Shown one piece after another: positions 1 to 7,324 of a DNA stretch of 36,244 nt (its first letter is position 1; each line of letters opens with the position of its first letter). The translations under genes were made by a program, and so were the position numbers. The notes below the pieces were generated by a model. It made no database searches and was not told the origin of the DNA. It worked only from the letters and a program-made list of their open reading frames with translations. The stretch is from Bryobacteraceae bacterium (GTDB lineage: Bacteria; Acidobacteriota; Terriglobia; Bryobacterales; Bryobacteraceae). The DNA lies in the NCBI GenBank assembly GCA_030038565.1, contig JASHSS010000005.1:1-36244 (forward strand). Direction: 5' to 3'.

Positions 1-352
1 CGACCCGGGCGGCGGTGAGGCGAGGGTTGAGGCTGGCGGCGGGCTGCTGCGGGATGAGTTGGATGCGAGCGCGCAGGCGTGCACGCTCTTCGGGTCGGGC
101 GGCCCACAGGTTGCATCCTTCGAAAAAGATGGCGCCGGAATCGGGAGGCTCGACCAACGCCAGCGCGCGGGCCAGCGTGGATTTGCCGGCGCCCGACGCT
201 CCCACCAGGCCCAGCAGCCGGCCGCGGGCCAGATCAAAGGAGACCTCGTGCAGGGCCGGCGGGGCGTCCGGGGCAATCGGGCGGCGCTGGAAACCGCGGG
301 GCACATGACGCTTGGAAACCCGCTCCACGCGGAGGAATGGATCAGGAGGCAT
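1..352 (-). CDS. Peptide/nickel ABC transporter ATP-binding protein, DppF/OppF type (partial, cut by window start)
   Basis: Reading the minus strand from an ATG at 352 gives an ABC ATPase N-terminus of about 117 residues before the window ends. Seen: a Walker A motif GASGAGKST at residues 51-59 and a Q-loop region IPQQPAASLNPR near 100-111, which is typical of the DppF/OppF subfamily. The signature and Walker B motifs lie outside the window. It follows the DppD-like gene by about 100 bases on the same strand, so the two probably form the heterodimeric ATPase pair of an oligopeptide or nickel importer (family knowledge). Permease and binding-protein genes are not visible; they could lie beyond the left edge. 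No clear Shine-Dalgarno precedes the ATG, and the frame stays open further upstream, so the start is uncertain. Confidence 0.85.
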   Translation of the reverse strand, partial: MPPDPFLRVERVSKRHVPRGFQRRPIAPDAPPALHEVSFDLARGRLLGLVGASGAGKSTLARALALVEPPDSGAIFFEGCNLWAARPEERARLRARIQLIPQQPAASLNPRLTAARV

Positions 353-450
353 GGGAGGTGGACTCGCGGCCGGAGGGTGAGATGGGCGAGGGCGAGGTGG
401 GATGCGGGTGGTTTGCGGACACGCTAAAGCATGCCGCACCGGGGAATGCG

Positions 451-1302
451 TCAGGCGGCATGCGGGGGTCCTTCGCCCGGAAGAGGGAGGCGTGGCACAT
501 CCCGCAGAAGGGCGGCGGTATAGGGATGGGCGGGGTGGTGGAACACCTGGCGGGGAGGGCCGCTTTCGACAATCCGGCCGCGCTCCATTACGAGCACCTG
601 GTCGGCGGTGCGGGCCAGCACTCCGGGGCTATGGCTGATGAGCAGGAACGAGGCGCCCAACTCGTCGCGCAGGCGGCGGAAGAGCGCGGTGAGGGCGGCC
701 ACCAGGGTCGTGTCGAGGGCGCTGAACGGCTCGTCGGCCACGATCAGCGGGGGATGACAGGCCAGCGCCTGGGCGATGGCGACGCGCTGCCGCTCACCGC
801 CGCTCAACTGGTGCGGCCAGGCGCGGGCAATCCGGAGAGCCGCCGGGCCCAATCCGGCCAATTCGAGGAGCGCCGCGACATCGGCGGCGGTGCTCGGGCG
901 GCGGTGCGCGCGCAGGACTTCGGCCACCTGGTCTCCGGCGCGCAGGAGCGGGTTCAGGGCGAGCAAGGGATCTTGAAAGACCAGAGCCATGGAAGCGCCC
1001 CGCACGGCTTCCAGCGGCCTCTCCGCGAGGGACAACAATTCGCGTCCGGCCAGACGGACCGAACCGCGCACCCGGAACCGCGGCGGAAGCAGCCGGAAGA
1101 GGGACTGTGCGAGGGTGGTTTTGCCGCATCCGGATTCGCCGAACAGCCCGGTGATGGATCCCCGGGCGATGGTGAAAGACACGCCGGAAAGGATTGGGGC
1201 CACGCGCCCGTGCGCCGCCAGATCGATTTCCAGATTTCGGACGTCCAGCAACAGGCGCGAATCCTGGCCGGCCGGACCGTTCGGCTGAGACACTCCTGTC
1301 AT
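451..1302 (-). CDS. Peptide/nickel ABC transporter ATP-binding protein, DppD/OppD type
   Basis: This is a 283-residue ABC ATPase that would energise import of peptides or related solutes at the cytoplasmic face of the inner membrane. Seen: Walker A GESGCGKTT near residues 55-63, the Q-loop at Q110 (VFQDPLLALNP), signature LSGGE at 166-170, Walker B LIVADEP at 186-192 and the switch histidine H224 (LISHS). The C-terminal stretch with HPAHPYTAALL is characteristic of the DppD/OppD/NikD group. It is shorter than the usual 320 residues of DppD because the C-terminal tail is abbreviated and lacks the cysteine cluster often found there. It lies 36 bases after the HIT gene and about 100 bases before the DppF-like gene, all on one strand, so the three are probably co-transcribed. 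The transported substrate cannot be deduced. Confidence 0.88.
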   Translation of the reverse strand: MTGVSQPNGPAGQDSRLLLDVRNLEIDLAAHGRVAPILSGVSFTIARGSITGLFGESGCGKTTLAQSLFRLLPPRFRVRGSVRLAGRELLSLAERPLEAVRGASMALVFQDPLLALNPLLRAGDQVAEVLRAHRRPSTAADVAALLELAGLGPAALRIARAWPHQLSGGERQRVAIAQALACHPPLIVADEPFSALDTTLVAALTALFRRLRDELGASFLLISHSPGVLARTADQVLVMERGRIVESGPPRQVFHHPAHPYTAALLRDVPRLPLPGEGPPHAA

Positions 1303-1338
1303 TCCGGCTCACCGTACGGCCGGCGGCAATGCGGGGCG

Positions 1339-1695
1339 TTAGAGCGCGTCCCGGACCCACTCGACGTCGGGCGGCAACTCGATCCCGTCATCGCCGGTTC
1401 GTGGAATCACCTGCACGTAAGCGTGTGTATCGCTGGCGGGGGTGCCATCGACAAAGCCCACGGCAAAGCCCTTCACCAGGAGCACCGCGGAGATCCGGTT
1501 GCGGATCTCGGTGACCAGTTCCCAAAGGACGCGCTGCTCCTCGACATCCAGGTCGTAGAACGCCCGGACGTGGCGCCGAGGCAACACCACCATGTGGCAC
1601 GGCGTGAGGGGCTGCGGATGTGGTACAGCCAGAGCTAGATTGGTGGAGATCCAGGCATCCTCCGCCGGGACGTCGCAAAAAGCGCATTTAGTCAA
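1339..1695 (-). CDS. HIT-family protein with degenerate histidine triad
   Basis: This 118-residue protein has the size and layout of HIT (histidine triad) nucleotide hydrolases/transferases. Seen: an N-terminal CxxC (C4, C7), the segment HMVVLPRRHV near 34-43 where the family has its first conserved block, and the C-terminal block THAYVQVIPR at 90-99. The last block should read H-x-H-x-H; here it is H91-x-Y93-x-Q95. The middle histidine, which forms the covalent nucleotidyl intermediate in the family, is therefore a tyrosine. The third histidine is a glutamine, as in the GalT branch. The only in-frame start after an upstream stop is TTG at 1695, with no good Shine-Dalgarno. It heads a minus-strand cluster with the two ABC ATPases. 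The activity is doubtful; it may bind nucleotides without hydrolysing them. Confidence 0.8.
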   Translation of the reverse strand: MTKCAFCDVPAEDAWISTNLALAVPHPQPLTPCHMVVLPRRHVRAFYDLDVEEQRVLWELVTEIRNRISAVLLVKGFAVGFVDGTPASDTHAYVQVIPRTGDDGIELPPDVEWVRDAL

Positions 1696-1881
1696 TGTTC
1701 TACTAATATATATCGACTCGGCCGCACATGAAAGTGCTTTTGGTACGGCCAGTTCAACAGAAGTAAGGAGTGAGAGCGCGGGATGGGCCGTTCCCGGCGG
1801 CCTTCAGCCTCCCGGCCGGGCATGGGCAGGGGGTTGGTCCTGTCCAGCCCTAACCGGGCGGCGGCGCGCTCGCAGGCGGCG

Positions 1882-3318
1882 CTATTTCTTCTTTCTCGCG
1901 GGCGCAGCGGGGCCGCAAGGCTCGGTCTTCAAGCCTTCAATATTGGTCTTCTCGGTGTCCATGGTCAGCAGGAAGGGATCCTTGGTGAAAGCGGTGGGGA
2001 CGCCTTCCCATTGAATCTCCGTGCCGGGCACGGGCTTGGAGGTGAGCGGCAGCGGCTTGTGGTCCGCATCCACCAACTTCAGGCTGATCTCGGCGATCGG
2101 CGGCCCCTGGTTATCGGGAAGCGGAACGGAGACCAGGATTTCCTTGGAGCGGCAGGCGGGCTTGCCCTCCACGACGACACCCCGCAACTTGGGCACCTGG
2201 GTGTCCTTGAGCTGGGATTCGAAGTACTGCTCACCGTTGGCGTCGGCCAACTGGCCCTTGATGCCCATCCACATGGCGAGCATGGGATTGCTCTGGGCAA
2301 ACTCGTTCTGCTTGCGGACGGCTACGGCCGCGGCGCTCTCGATGGTGAAGCCGGAGGGGGGCAGAGCCGAGGTCTTGGCGGTCTCCTTCAACTTGTCGAG
2401 GCCTTCGTCGCTGCCGTGGAATCCGACATAGATCTTGTTGGCAAAATCGGTGACCTGCTTGGGGTCGGTGGTTTTGCCGAGGCTCGGATCGGTGACTGCG
2501 GCGCGCACGAATTCGTAGATCGCCTTGGGCGCCACATCGGCGGCTTTGGTCGGGTCGCCGCGCGCGATGCAGTTCTGAGCCGCTCCGAGGTTGTAGGCGA
2601 TGTAGGCGTTGTCCGGATAATCCGTAAGGGCCTTGGTGAACAGAGTGGCAGCGGTGGGACAATCCTTTTTGGCCATGGCCGCGGTGGCGGGGGCCACCTC
2701 GATGTACATCAGGGCCGCTTTGGGACCGGCCTCCAGGTCGGTGCGGGCTTTGTTCCAGGCGGCATCATCCATGCCGGCGGGCTTATTGGCTGCCGTGAAG
2801 TAGGAGGGCGCATAATCCAGCAATGCCTTGGCGGCTTTCTGGGCGGTGGCGATCTGATCGGGGGTGGGGTCCTTGATGCCGGTGATGGCGATGGAAGCCT
2901 GGTAATACGTGCCCAGAATCAGCTTGGGGTCTTTAGGGAAAACGGTGGTGAGGTCTCGCTGCATCAACTGCCCGGCGACATCCAGAACCTTGTCGTGCTG
3001 CTTGGCGCCGGCGTAGGCCATTATGTAGTAATAGAGGCGGTCGTCCTTGTAGTCCGACTCCGGGTACTTGGTCTTCCAGCTATCCAGGTCGGTGACCGCC
3101 TTGGCGAAATTCTGCGACTGAATGTCTTTTATGACGCTGTTAAACAGGTCGTATTCCTGTTGGTCTTTGAGCTTTTTTTCATGTTGGCCGGCCGCGGCGG
3201 GCGCCTGTCCCTGCGCCGGCGCCTGGCCGTGGGCGTACTGAACACTGCCCATCCAAATGGCGATGCCGCAGACGGCCACCGCCCGAATTCCCTTCGATCT
3301 CCTCAAAACTATGTGCAC
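1882..3318 (-). CDS. Secreted TPR-like repeat protein of unknown function
   Basis: This is a 478-residue protein starting at GTG 3318, chosen because a perfect AGGAGG (3324-3329) sits five bases upstream; a longer frame runs to 3411 without such a site. The first 31 residues form a signal peptide: basic RRSK, then a hydrophobic stretch ending near YAHG. A short Gln/Pro/Ala linker follows, and then helical repeats resembling tetratricopeptide units (about residues 50-260). Examples are the segment around KAVTDLDSWKTKYPES and the one around AYIAYNLGAAQNCIARGD. The C-terminal third looks beta-rich (ILVSVPLPDNQGPPIAEISL) and ends in a lysine tail. It is probably periplasmic or envelope associated. 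I cannot name a function; TPR regions usually act as protein-binding scaffolds. It stands alone, divergent from the symporter gene. Confidence 0.85.
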   Translation of the reverse strand: MHIVLRRSKGIRAVAVCGIAIWMGSVQYAHGQAPAQGQAPAAAGQHEKKLKDQQEYDLFNSVIKDIQSQNFAKAVTDLDSWKTKYPESDYKDDRLYYYIMAYAGAKQHDKVLDVAGQLMQRDLTTVFPKDPKLILGTYYQASIAITGIKDPTPDQIATAQKAAKALLDYAPSYFTAANKPAGMDDAAWNKARTDLEAGPKAALMYIEVAPATAAMAKKDCPTAATLFTKALTDYPDNAYIAYNLGAAQNCIARGDPTKAADVAPKAIYEFVRAAVTDPSLGKTTDPKQVTDFANKIYVGFHGSDEGLDKLKETAKTSALPPSGFTIESAAAVAVRKQNEFAQSNPMLAMWMGIKGQLADANGEQYFESQLKDTQVPKLRGVVVEGKPACRSKEILVSVPLPDNQGPPIAEISLKLVDADHKPLPLTSKPVPGTEIQWEGVPTAFTKDPFLLTMDTEKTNIEGLKTEPCGPAAPARKKK

Positions 3319-3323
3319 GTGCG

Positions 3324-3329
3324 CCTCCT
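3324..3329 (-). promoter_or_regulatory. Ribosome binding site that fixes the GTG start at 3318
   Basis: The minus strand reads AGGAGG at 3329-3324, followed by a five-base spacer and GTG at 3318. This consensus site decides between the GTG and the longer open frame that begins at 3411. Confidence 0.75.
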
Positions 3330-3528
3330 GCCTGTCTTTGCCTTGAGAATAATGTTTGCTGATCCGCTTCGCAACCGGGCGACGGTCGGCCGCCACGCCG
3401 TCTGTGGACACTTCGGGAGTATAGCCGAACCACCCACGAGGTGCAACTCATTCGACACCGATTCCGTTCACTTGGTTCCGAATCCCAAATCATAGCAGAT
3501 CAAAGGTATCCTGGAAGTCGCCGTTTCC

Positions 3529-5094
3529 ATGCATACCGTAGATCTGGCCGTCATAGCGGTTTACCTCGTGGCGATCACGTGGTTCGGAAGCCGTTTCCGG
3601 CGGGGACAAAAGACCCTGCGCGATTATTTTTTGGGGGGCCGGACGGCTCCCTGGTGGGCCATCGGGCTCTCGATTGTGTCGGCGGAGACCAGCACGCTCA
3701 CGATTGTGGGGACGCCCGCGCTGGCGTTCACGGGCAATCTCGGGTTTCTGCAAATCGTGCTGGGCTACCTGGTGGCGCGCGTGGCCATCGCCGCGTTGTT
3801 CCTGCCGCAATACTTCCGCGGCGAGATGTTCACGGCGTACGAACTGATGCGGAGACGCTTCGGGCCGCGCATCGGCAAACTGACGGCCTCGATTTTTCTG
3901 GTGACGCGGGCGCTGGCCGAAGGGGTGCGGGTATTCGCGATTTCGCTGGTGATCGGGATCATTCTGGGGACGGGCGAAGTTGCCTCGATCGTGCTTATCA
4001 CGGTGCTCACGCTGTTTTACACCTTCGAGGGCGGCATGACGGCGGTGATCTGGACGGACGTGGTGCAGATGAGCCTGTACATTCTGGGCGCGTTGCTGAG
4101 CTTCTGGATGGTGCTGGGGCAGATTGCGGGCGGGTGGGGGCACGTGGCGGCGCTGGCGGGCGCGGCGGGCAAGTTCACGATTTTCGATTTTCGCTTCTCC
4201 CCCAGCATGGATTTTTTTTCGCGCAGCTACACGTTCTGGGCGGGGCTGGCGGGGGGCTGTTTCCTGACCATGTCGAGCCACGGCACGGACCAACTGATGG
4301 TGCAGCGCCTGTTGAGCGCCCGCGGCGAACGGCAGAGCCGGGCGGCGCTGTTTGGAAGCTGGCTGGTGATTGCGGTGCAGTTCACGCTGTTTCTTCTCAT
4401 CGGAGTACTATTGTGGGTCTATTACCAGGACCGGCATCTGGCTCCGCCCGCCCGCACCGACCAGATTTATCCCGCCTTCATCTGGAGCCATTTGCCGACT
4501 GGTCTGGCGGGGCTGATTATGGCCGCGATTCTGGCGGCGGCGATGGCTAATCTGAGCGCGGCTTTGAACGCGCTGGCCTCCACCACGGTGGTGGATATCT
4601 GGCGCGCGGCGGGACGGGACAGAGCGCGGCGCGAGGACGTCTTGCGCGAAGAAGCCCGGCGGCTGGGGATGGCGCGCTGGGCCACCGTGGTATGGGGCCT
4701 GGTGTTGCTGGGAATCGCCATCGTGTCGGCCAGGGTTTCGCACTCGGTACTGGAGGCGGGCCTGACCATCGGGTCGATTCCGGCCGGCGCGCTGTTGGGG
4801 GTCTTTCTGCTGGGAGTGCTGACCCGGCGTCCGGGGGAGCGGGCGGCTATGGCGGGGGTCGCGGCGGGCCTCGCGGCCATCGTGCTGGTGATCTGGCGGA
4901 CGCGCATCGCGTTCACCTGGTACGTGCTGATCGGGACGGGGGTGACGTTCCTGGTAGGGCTGGCGGCATCCTGCTTCGAGCGGCCCGAGCCGCCCGACGA
5001 AGCGCTGGTGCGCGAACCGGCGGGGCGGCTTCCGCACCTGCCGTCGGAGTCGGCGCGGCGGCCGAGGCCGGGCACGGGAGAGGAGGAGGAATAA
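3529..5094 (+). CDS. Sodium:solute symporter family (SSS) transporter
   Basis: This is a 521-residue polytopic inner-membrane protein. Seen: about 13 hydrophobic segments beginning at residue 4 (AVIAVYLVAITWFG). The N-terminal block DYFLGGRTAPWWAIGLSI is the SSS hallmark. The segment AAAMANLSAALNALAS around residues 335-350 corresponds to the family's sodium-site helix. These proteins co-transport Na+ with sugars, amino acids, organic acids or similar solutes; the substrate here is not evident. The tail after the last helix is hydrophilic and Pro/Arg/Glu rich. The length fits the family (450-550). The next gene, an amino acid permease, starts six bases downstream and its ribosome binding site lies in this gene's last codons, so the two are translationally linked. 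Together they suggest an uptake cassette for amino acids or related compounds (inference). Confidence 0.9.
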   Translation: MHTVDLAVIAVYLVAITWFGSRFRRGQKTLRDYFLGGRTAPWWAIGLSIVSAETSTLTIVGTPALAFTGNLGFLQIVLGYLVARVAIAALFLPQYFRGEMFTAYELMRRRFGPRIGKLTASIFLVTRALAEGVRVFAISLVIGIILGTGEVASIVLITVLTLFYTFEGGMTAVIWTDVVQMSLYILGALLSFWMVLGQIAGGWGHVAALAGAAGKFTIFDFRFSPSMDFFSRSYTFWAGLAGGCFLTMSSHGTDQLMVQRLLSARGERQSRAALFGSWLVIAVQFTLFLLIGVLLWVYYQDRHLAPPARTDQIYPAFIWSHLPTGLAGLIMAAILAAAMANLSAALNALASTTVVDIWRAAGRDRARREDVLREEARRLGMARWATVVWGLVLLGIAIVSARVSHSVLEAGLTIGSIPAGALLGVFLLGVLTRRPGERAAMAGVAAGLAAIVLVIWRTRIAFTWYVLIGTGVTFLVGLAASCFERPEPPDEALVREPAGRLPHLPSESARRPRPGTGEEEE

Positions 5095-5100
5095 GCGGCT

Positions 5101-6465
5101 ATGCAGGAGACTGCCGCGCGCGGCGAATTACGGCGGGAATTAGGGCCCTGGGCGGCCGCCTCGATTGTGGTGGGCACGGTGATCGGCAGCGGGATTTTTC
5201 TGGTGCCGAGGGCGATGGTGCTGCGGGTGGGGACGCCGGCAATGGTGTTCGCGATCTGGATTTTTGGAGGAATGCTCTCACTGGCCGGGGCGCTCACCTA
5301 TTCCGAACTGGCGGCGGCGATGCCGGAAGCCGGCGGAGAATATGTGTATCTGCGGGAAGCCTACGGCCCGCTGTGGGGATTTCTGTATAGTTGGACGCAA
5401 ATGTGGGTGGCAAAAAGCGGTTCGATTGCCACCCTGGCGACCGGATTTTTTTATTATTTGACGAATTTCTTCCCGGGTATGGACCGTGTTTTCTATACTC
5501 TGCGGTTGCCGGTAGGACCGGGAGGCGGGTTCCTGGAGTTACGGTACGGCCAATTACTGGCAATGGGACTGATTATCGGACTGGCGGGTCTGAATTATTT
5601 CGGCGTTAAGCTGGGAGGCGCGGTACAGGTGGGGGTGACGGGAGTAAAGGTGGCATTAATCCTGTTTATTATTGTTGCCGGACTGGGTTTCGGAAAAGCC
5701 CACGGCATGGCGGCGGCGCCGGCCCTTCCGCTGAGCGGCGCGGGGTTCTTCGCGGCCCTGGTGGCCGCGCTATGGGCCTATGACGGCTGGAACAATGTGA
5801 GCATGGTGGCGAGCGAGGTACGGAATCCGCAGCGCAACCTGCCGCGCGCGCTGGTGTGGGGAACCGGGGCGGTAATCGGCATTTATTTGTTGGCGAATGC
5901 CGCGTATTTTCACGTGTTAACGGGGCCGGAAGTGGGCGCCAGCGCGCGTGTGGCATCGGAAATGATGGGGCGTATTCTGGGAGAACCGGGGGCCGCGGCG
6001 GTGTCGATTGCGGCTATGATCAGTATCTTCGCGGCGCTCAATGGCTCGATTCTTACGGGATCGCGGGTGCCGTATGCGGCGGCGCGCGACGGGCTGTTTT
6101 TCCAGGCCGTGGGGAGGGTAGACCCGCATTATTCGACGCCCGCGGTTTCGATTCTGGCGCTCAGCGGGTGGGCGGCGCTGCTGGTGCTTTCCGGGCGCTA
6201 CGAGCAATTATTTACTTACGTTATCTTTGCGAGTTGGATACTATATGGGATGACGGCTGCAGCGGTGATCGTTTTACGCCGGAAACGCCCGGATTTACCG
6301 CGGCCTTATCGTACGTGGGGATATCCGTGGGTGCCGGCCGCATTTGTGGTAGTGGCCTTGGCGTTGATATTTTCAACATTAATGGACTCACCGAGGGAAT
6401 CTCTGATGGGTATTGGTCTAATCGTTCTAGGACTTCCGTTCTATTTCTATTGGAAAAAACCATAG
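5101..6465 (+). CDS. APC superfamily amino acid permease (LAT-like)
   Basis: This is a 454-residue membrane transporter with about 12 hydrophobic segments. Seen: the glycine-rich first helix GTVIGSGIFLVPR at residues 25-37, which binds the amino acid backbone in APC proteins. The segment AMPEAGGEYVYLREAYGP follows, and ALWAYDGWNNV lies in the middle; both are typical of the LAT/SteT branch of amino acid exchangers. It probably moves neutral amino acids across the inner membrane, but specificity cannot be read from sequence. It is preceded by a GGAGGAGG run inside the end of the symporter gene, so it is likely expressed with it. The last 250 bases are visibly richer in A+T than the surrounding genes, continuing into the AT-rich spacer after 6465. 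Confidence 0.9.
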   Translation: MQETAARGELRRELGPWAAASIVVGTVIGSGIFLVPRAMVLRVGTPAMVFAIWIFGGMLSLAGALTYSELAAAMPEAGGEYVYLREAYGPLWGFLYSWTQMWVAKSGSIATLATGFFYYLTNFFPGMDRVFYTLRLPVGPGGGFLELRYGQLLAMGLIIGLAGLNYFGVKLGGAVQVGVTGVKVALILFIIVAGLGFGKAHGMAAAPALPLSGAGFFAALVAALWAYDGWNNVSMVASEVRNPQRNLPRALVWGTGAVIGIYLLANAAYFHVLTGPEVGASARVASEMMGRILGEPGAAAVSIAAMISIFAALNGSILTGSRVPYAAARDGLFFQAVGRVDPHYSTPAVSILALSGWAALLVLSGRYEQLFTYVIFASWILYGMTAAAVIVLRRKRPDLPRPYRTWGYPWVPAAFVVVALALIFSTLMDSPRESLMGIGLIVLGLPFYFYWKKP

Positions 6466-6657
6466 CGGCGCGGCGCAGTATAAACGTACTAGGCCATACC
6501 CTTGGTACATATTCGATTAATACAGGGTTCATAAATTGAAAATAAAACCTTGAAAATGGGGCGGCATGGCGAGAGAATTAAGGCGGATAGATTTAATCGA
6601 ATTGAGTTTATCCGAGCCACACCAGCACGACCGAGGGCGTGCGGAGAGGGGCGAGTT
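6466..6657 (+). other. AT-rich spacer upstream of the small AT-hook-like gene
   Basis: About 190 bases between the permease stop and the small gene are distinctly AT-rich for this window, with runs such as AAATTGAAAATAAAACC. A promoter for the downstream gene is plausible, but no clean -35/-10 pair with correct spacing was identified. No RNA gene or open frame is evident. Confidence 0.4.
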
Positions 6658-6885
6658 ATGGATGTCACGCAAATTTTGGCGGAACTGAAGGAAGAACGAC
6701 AACAAATCGAAGAAGCCATTGTGAGCTTGGAGCGGCTGGCGCGGGGCCGTGGGCGCCGCCGGGGCCGCCCGCCTGCCTGGATGTCGCCGGAGTTGCCTGT
6801 GAAACGGCGGGGCCGTCCGCCGGGGAGCAAGAACAAAGTGCCGGTGGAAACGGCCGAAGCCGCTCCCAAGGGCGCCGTCGCATAG
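6658..6885 (+). CDS. Small basic protein with AT-hook-like motifs
   Basis: This is a 75-residue protein. The ATG at 6658 is chosen because GGAGAGGGGCGAG lies just upstream; a longer frame back to 6550 lacks support and would read through AT-rich spacer. Seen: an N-terminal acidic/basic helix suited to a short coiled coil (residues 4-26, ILAELKEERQQIEEAIVSL). Two basic Gly-Arg-Pro motifs follow: GRRRGRPP near 31-38 and KRRGRPPGSKNK near 49-60. The core RGRPP is the AT-hook, a minor-groove DNA-binding element best known from HMG-A-like proteins and found in some bacterial chromatin proteins (family knowledge). This suggests a dimeric DNA-binding protein, possibly nucleoid-associated. It is monocistronic, with an AT-rich leader and a strong terminator after it. 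Function is inferred from motifs only. Confidence 0.75.
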   Translation: MDVTQILAELKEERQQIEEAIVSLERLARGRGRRRGRPPAWMSPELPVKRRGRPPGSKNKVPVETAEAAPKGAVA

Positions 6886-6910
6886 CCCAGAACAGATCGG
6901 AAATTTGCAA

Positions 6911-6946
6911 GGCCGGGCAGTCCCGAGCGGGACGCCCGGCCTTTTT
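6911..6946 (+). terminator. Rho-independent terminator after the AT-hook-like gene
   Basis: GGCCGGGC (6911-6918) pairs with GCCCGGCC (6934-6941), with an inner GTCCCG/CGGGAC extension. The stem is followed at once by TTTTT. It lies 25 bases after the stop codon at 6885. Confidence 0.9.
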
Positions 6947-7268
6947 GCGTTTCTGGGGTCCCGGTTCTGCGAAGGGACCGCGGAGGGGGTCGTTTTTCAG
7001 GGCCGGGGCTGTCGGCAGATGGGAAGGAAGGCGGGAACACTCCTTATTGCGGCCGGGCAGGCCTTCCGCGCCCGCCGCCGTCTCCGGGCGAGGCATCTGC
7101 ACGCCGACCCCTCCCTCCCGTGCCAAGTGGGTGCGAGGCCCATGCGCGTTCCATGGAATTTACCGGCCTTTGAGATTCGCGGTGGATGGCCGTCGGAAGG
7201 GGAGCCGAGCGGGCGGTCGCGGCGGCGGAACTAAGCCTGGCGGGCTACCAGTGGAAAAAAATCGGGAC

Positions 7269-7301
7269 AAAAAAAGCCGGGCGGCTGGAAACCGCCCGGC
7301 T
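7269..7301 (-). terminator. Rho-independent terminator of the OmpA/Ig-repeat gene
   Basis: On the minus strand AGCCGGGCGG (7301-7292) pairs with CCGCCCGGCT (7284-7275), with a short loop. A run of seven T follows (A-run 7269-7275 on the plus strand). It lies about 25 bases after the stop of the minus-strand gene. Confidence 0.9.
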
Positions 7302-7324
7302 CTCAGTGCGCGACTAAACGGCCG

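Larger units (their letters stand above)
6886..7324. other. Long spacer between convergent genes
   Basis: This stretch of about 440 bases holds one terminator for each converging transcript (near 6911-6946 and 7269-7301). Between them, about 6950-7265, short open frames exist on both strands, but none has a ribosome binding site or recognisable protein features. I see no RNA gene or repeat there. Confidence 0.5.

Noticed and set aside
1783-3495. Long plus-strand open frame of 570 codons with a plausible AAGGAG before its ATG
   Set aside because: It lies antisense to the secreted TPR-like gene, has the Gly/Val/Leu-rich composition of a mirror frame in GC-rich DNA, and shows no domain.
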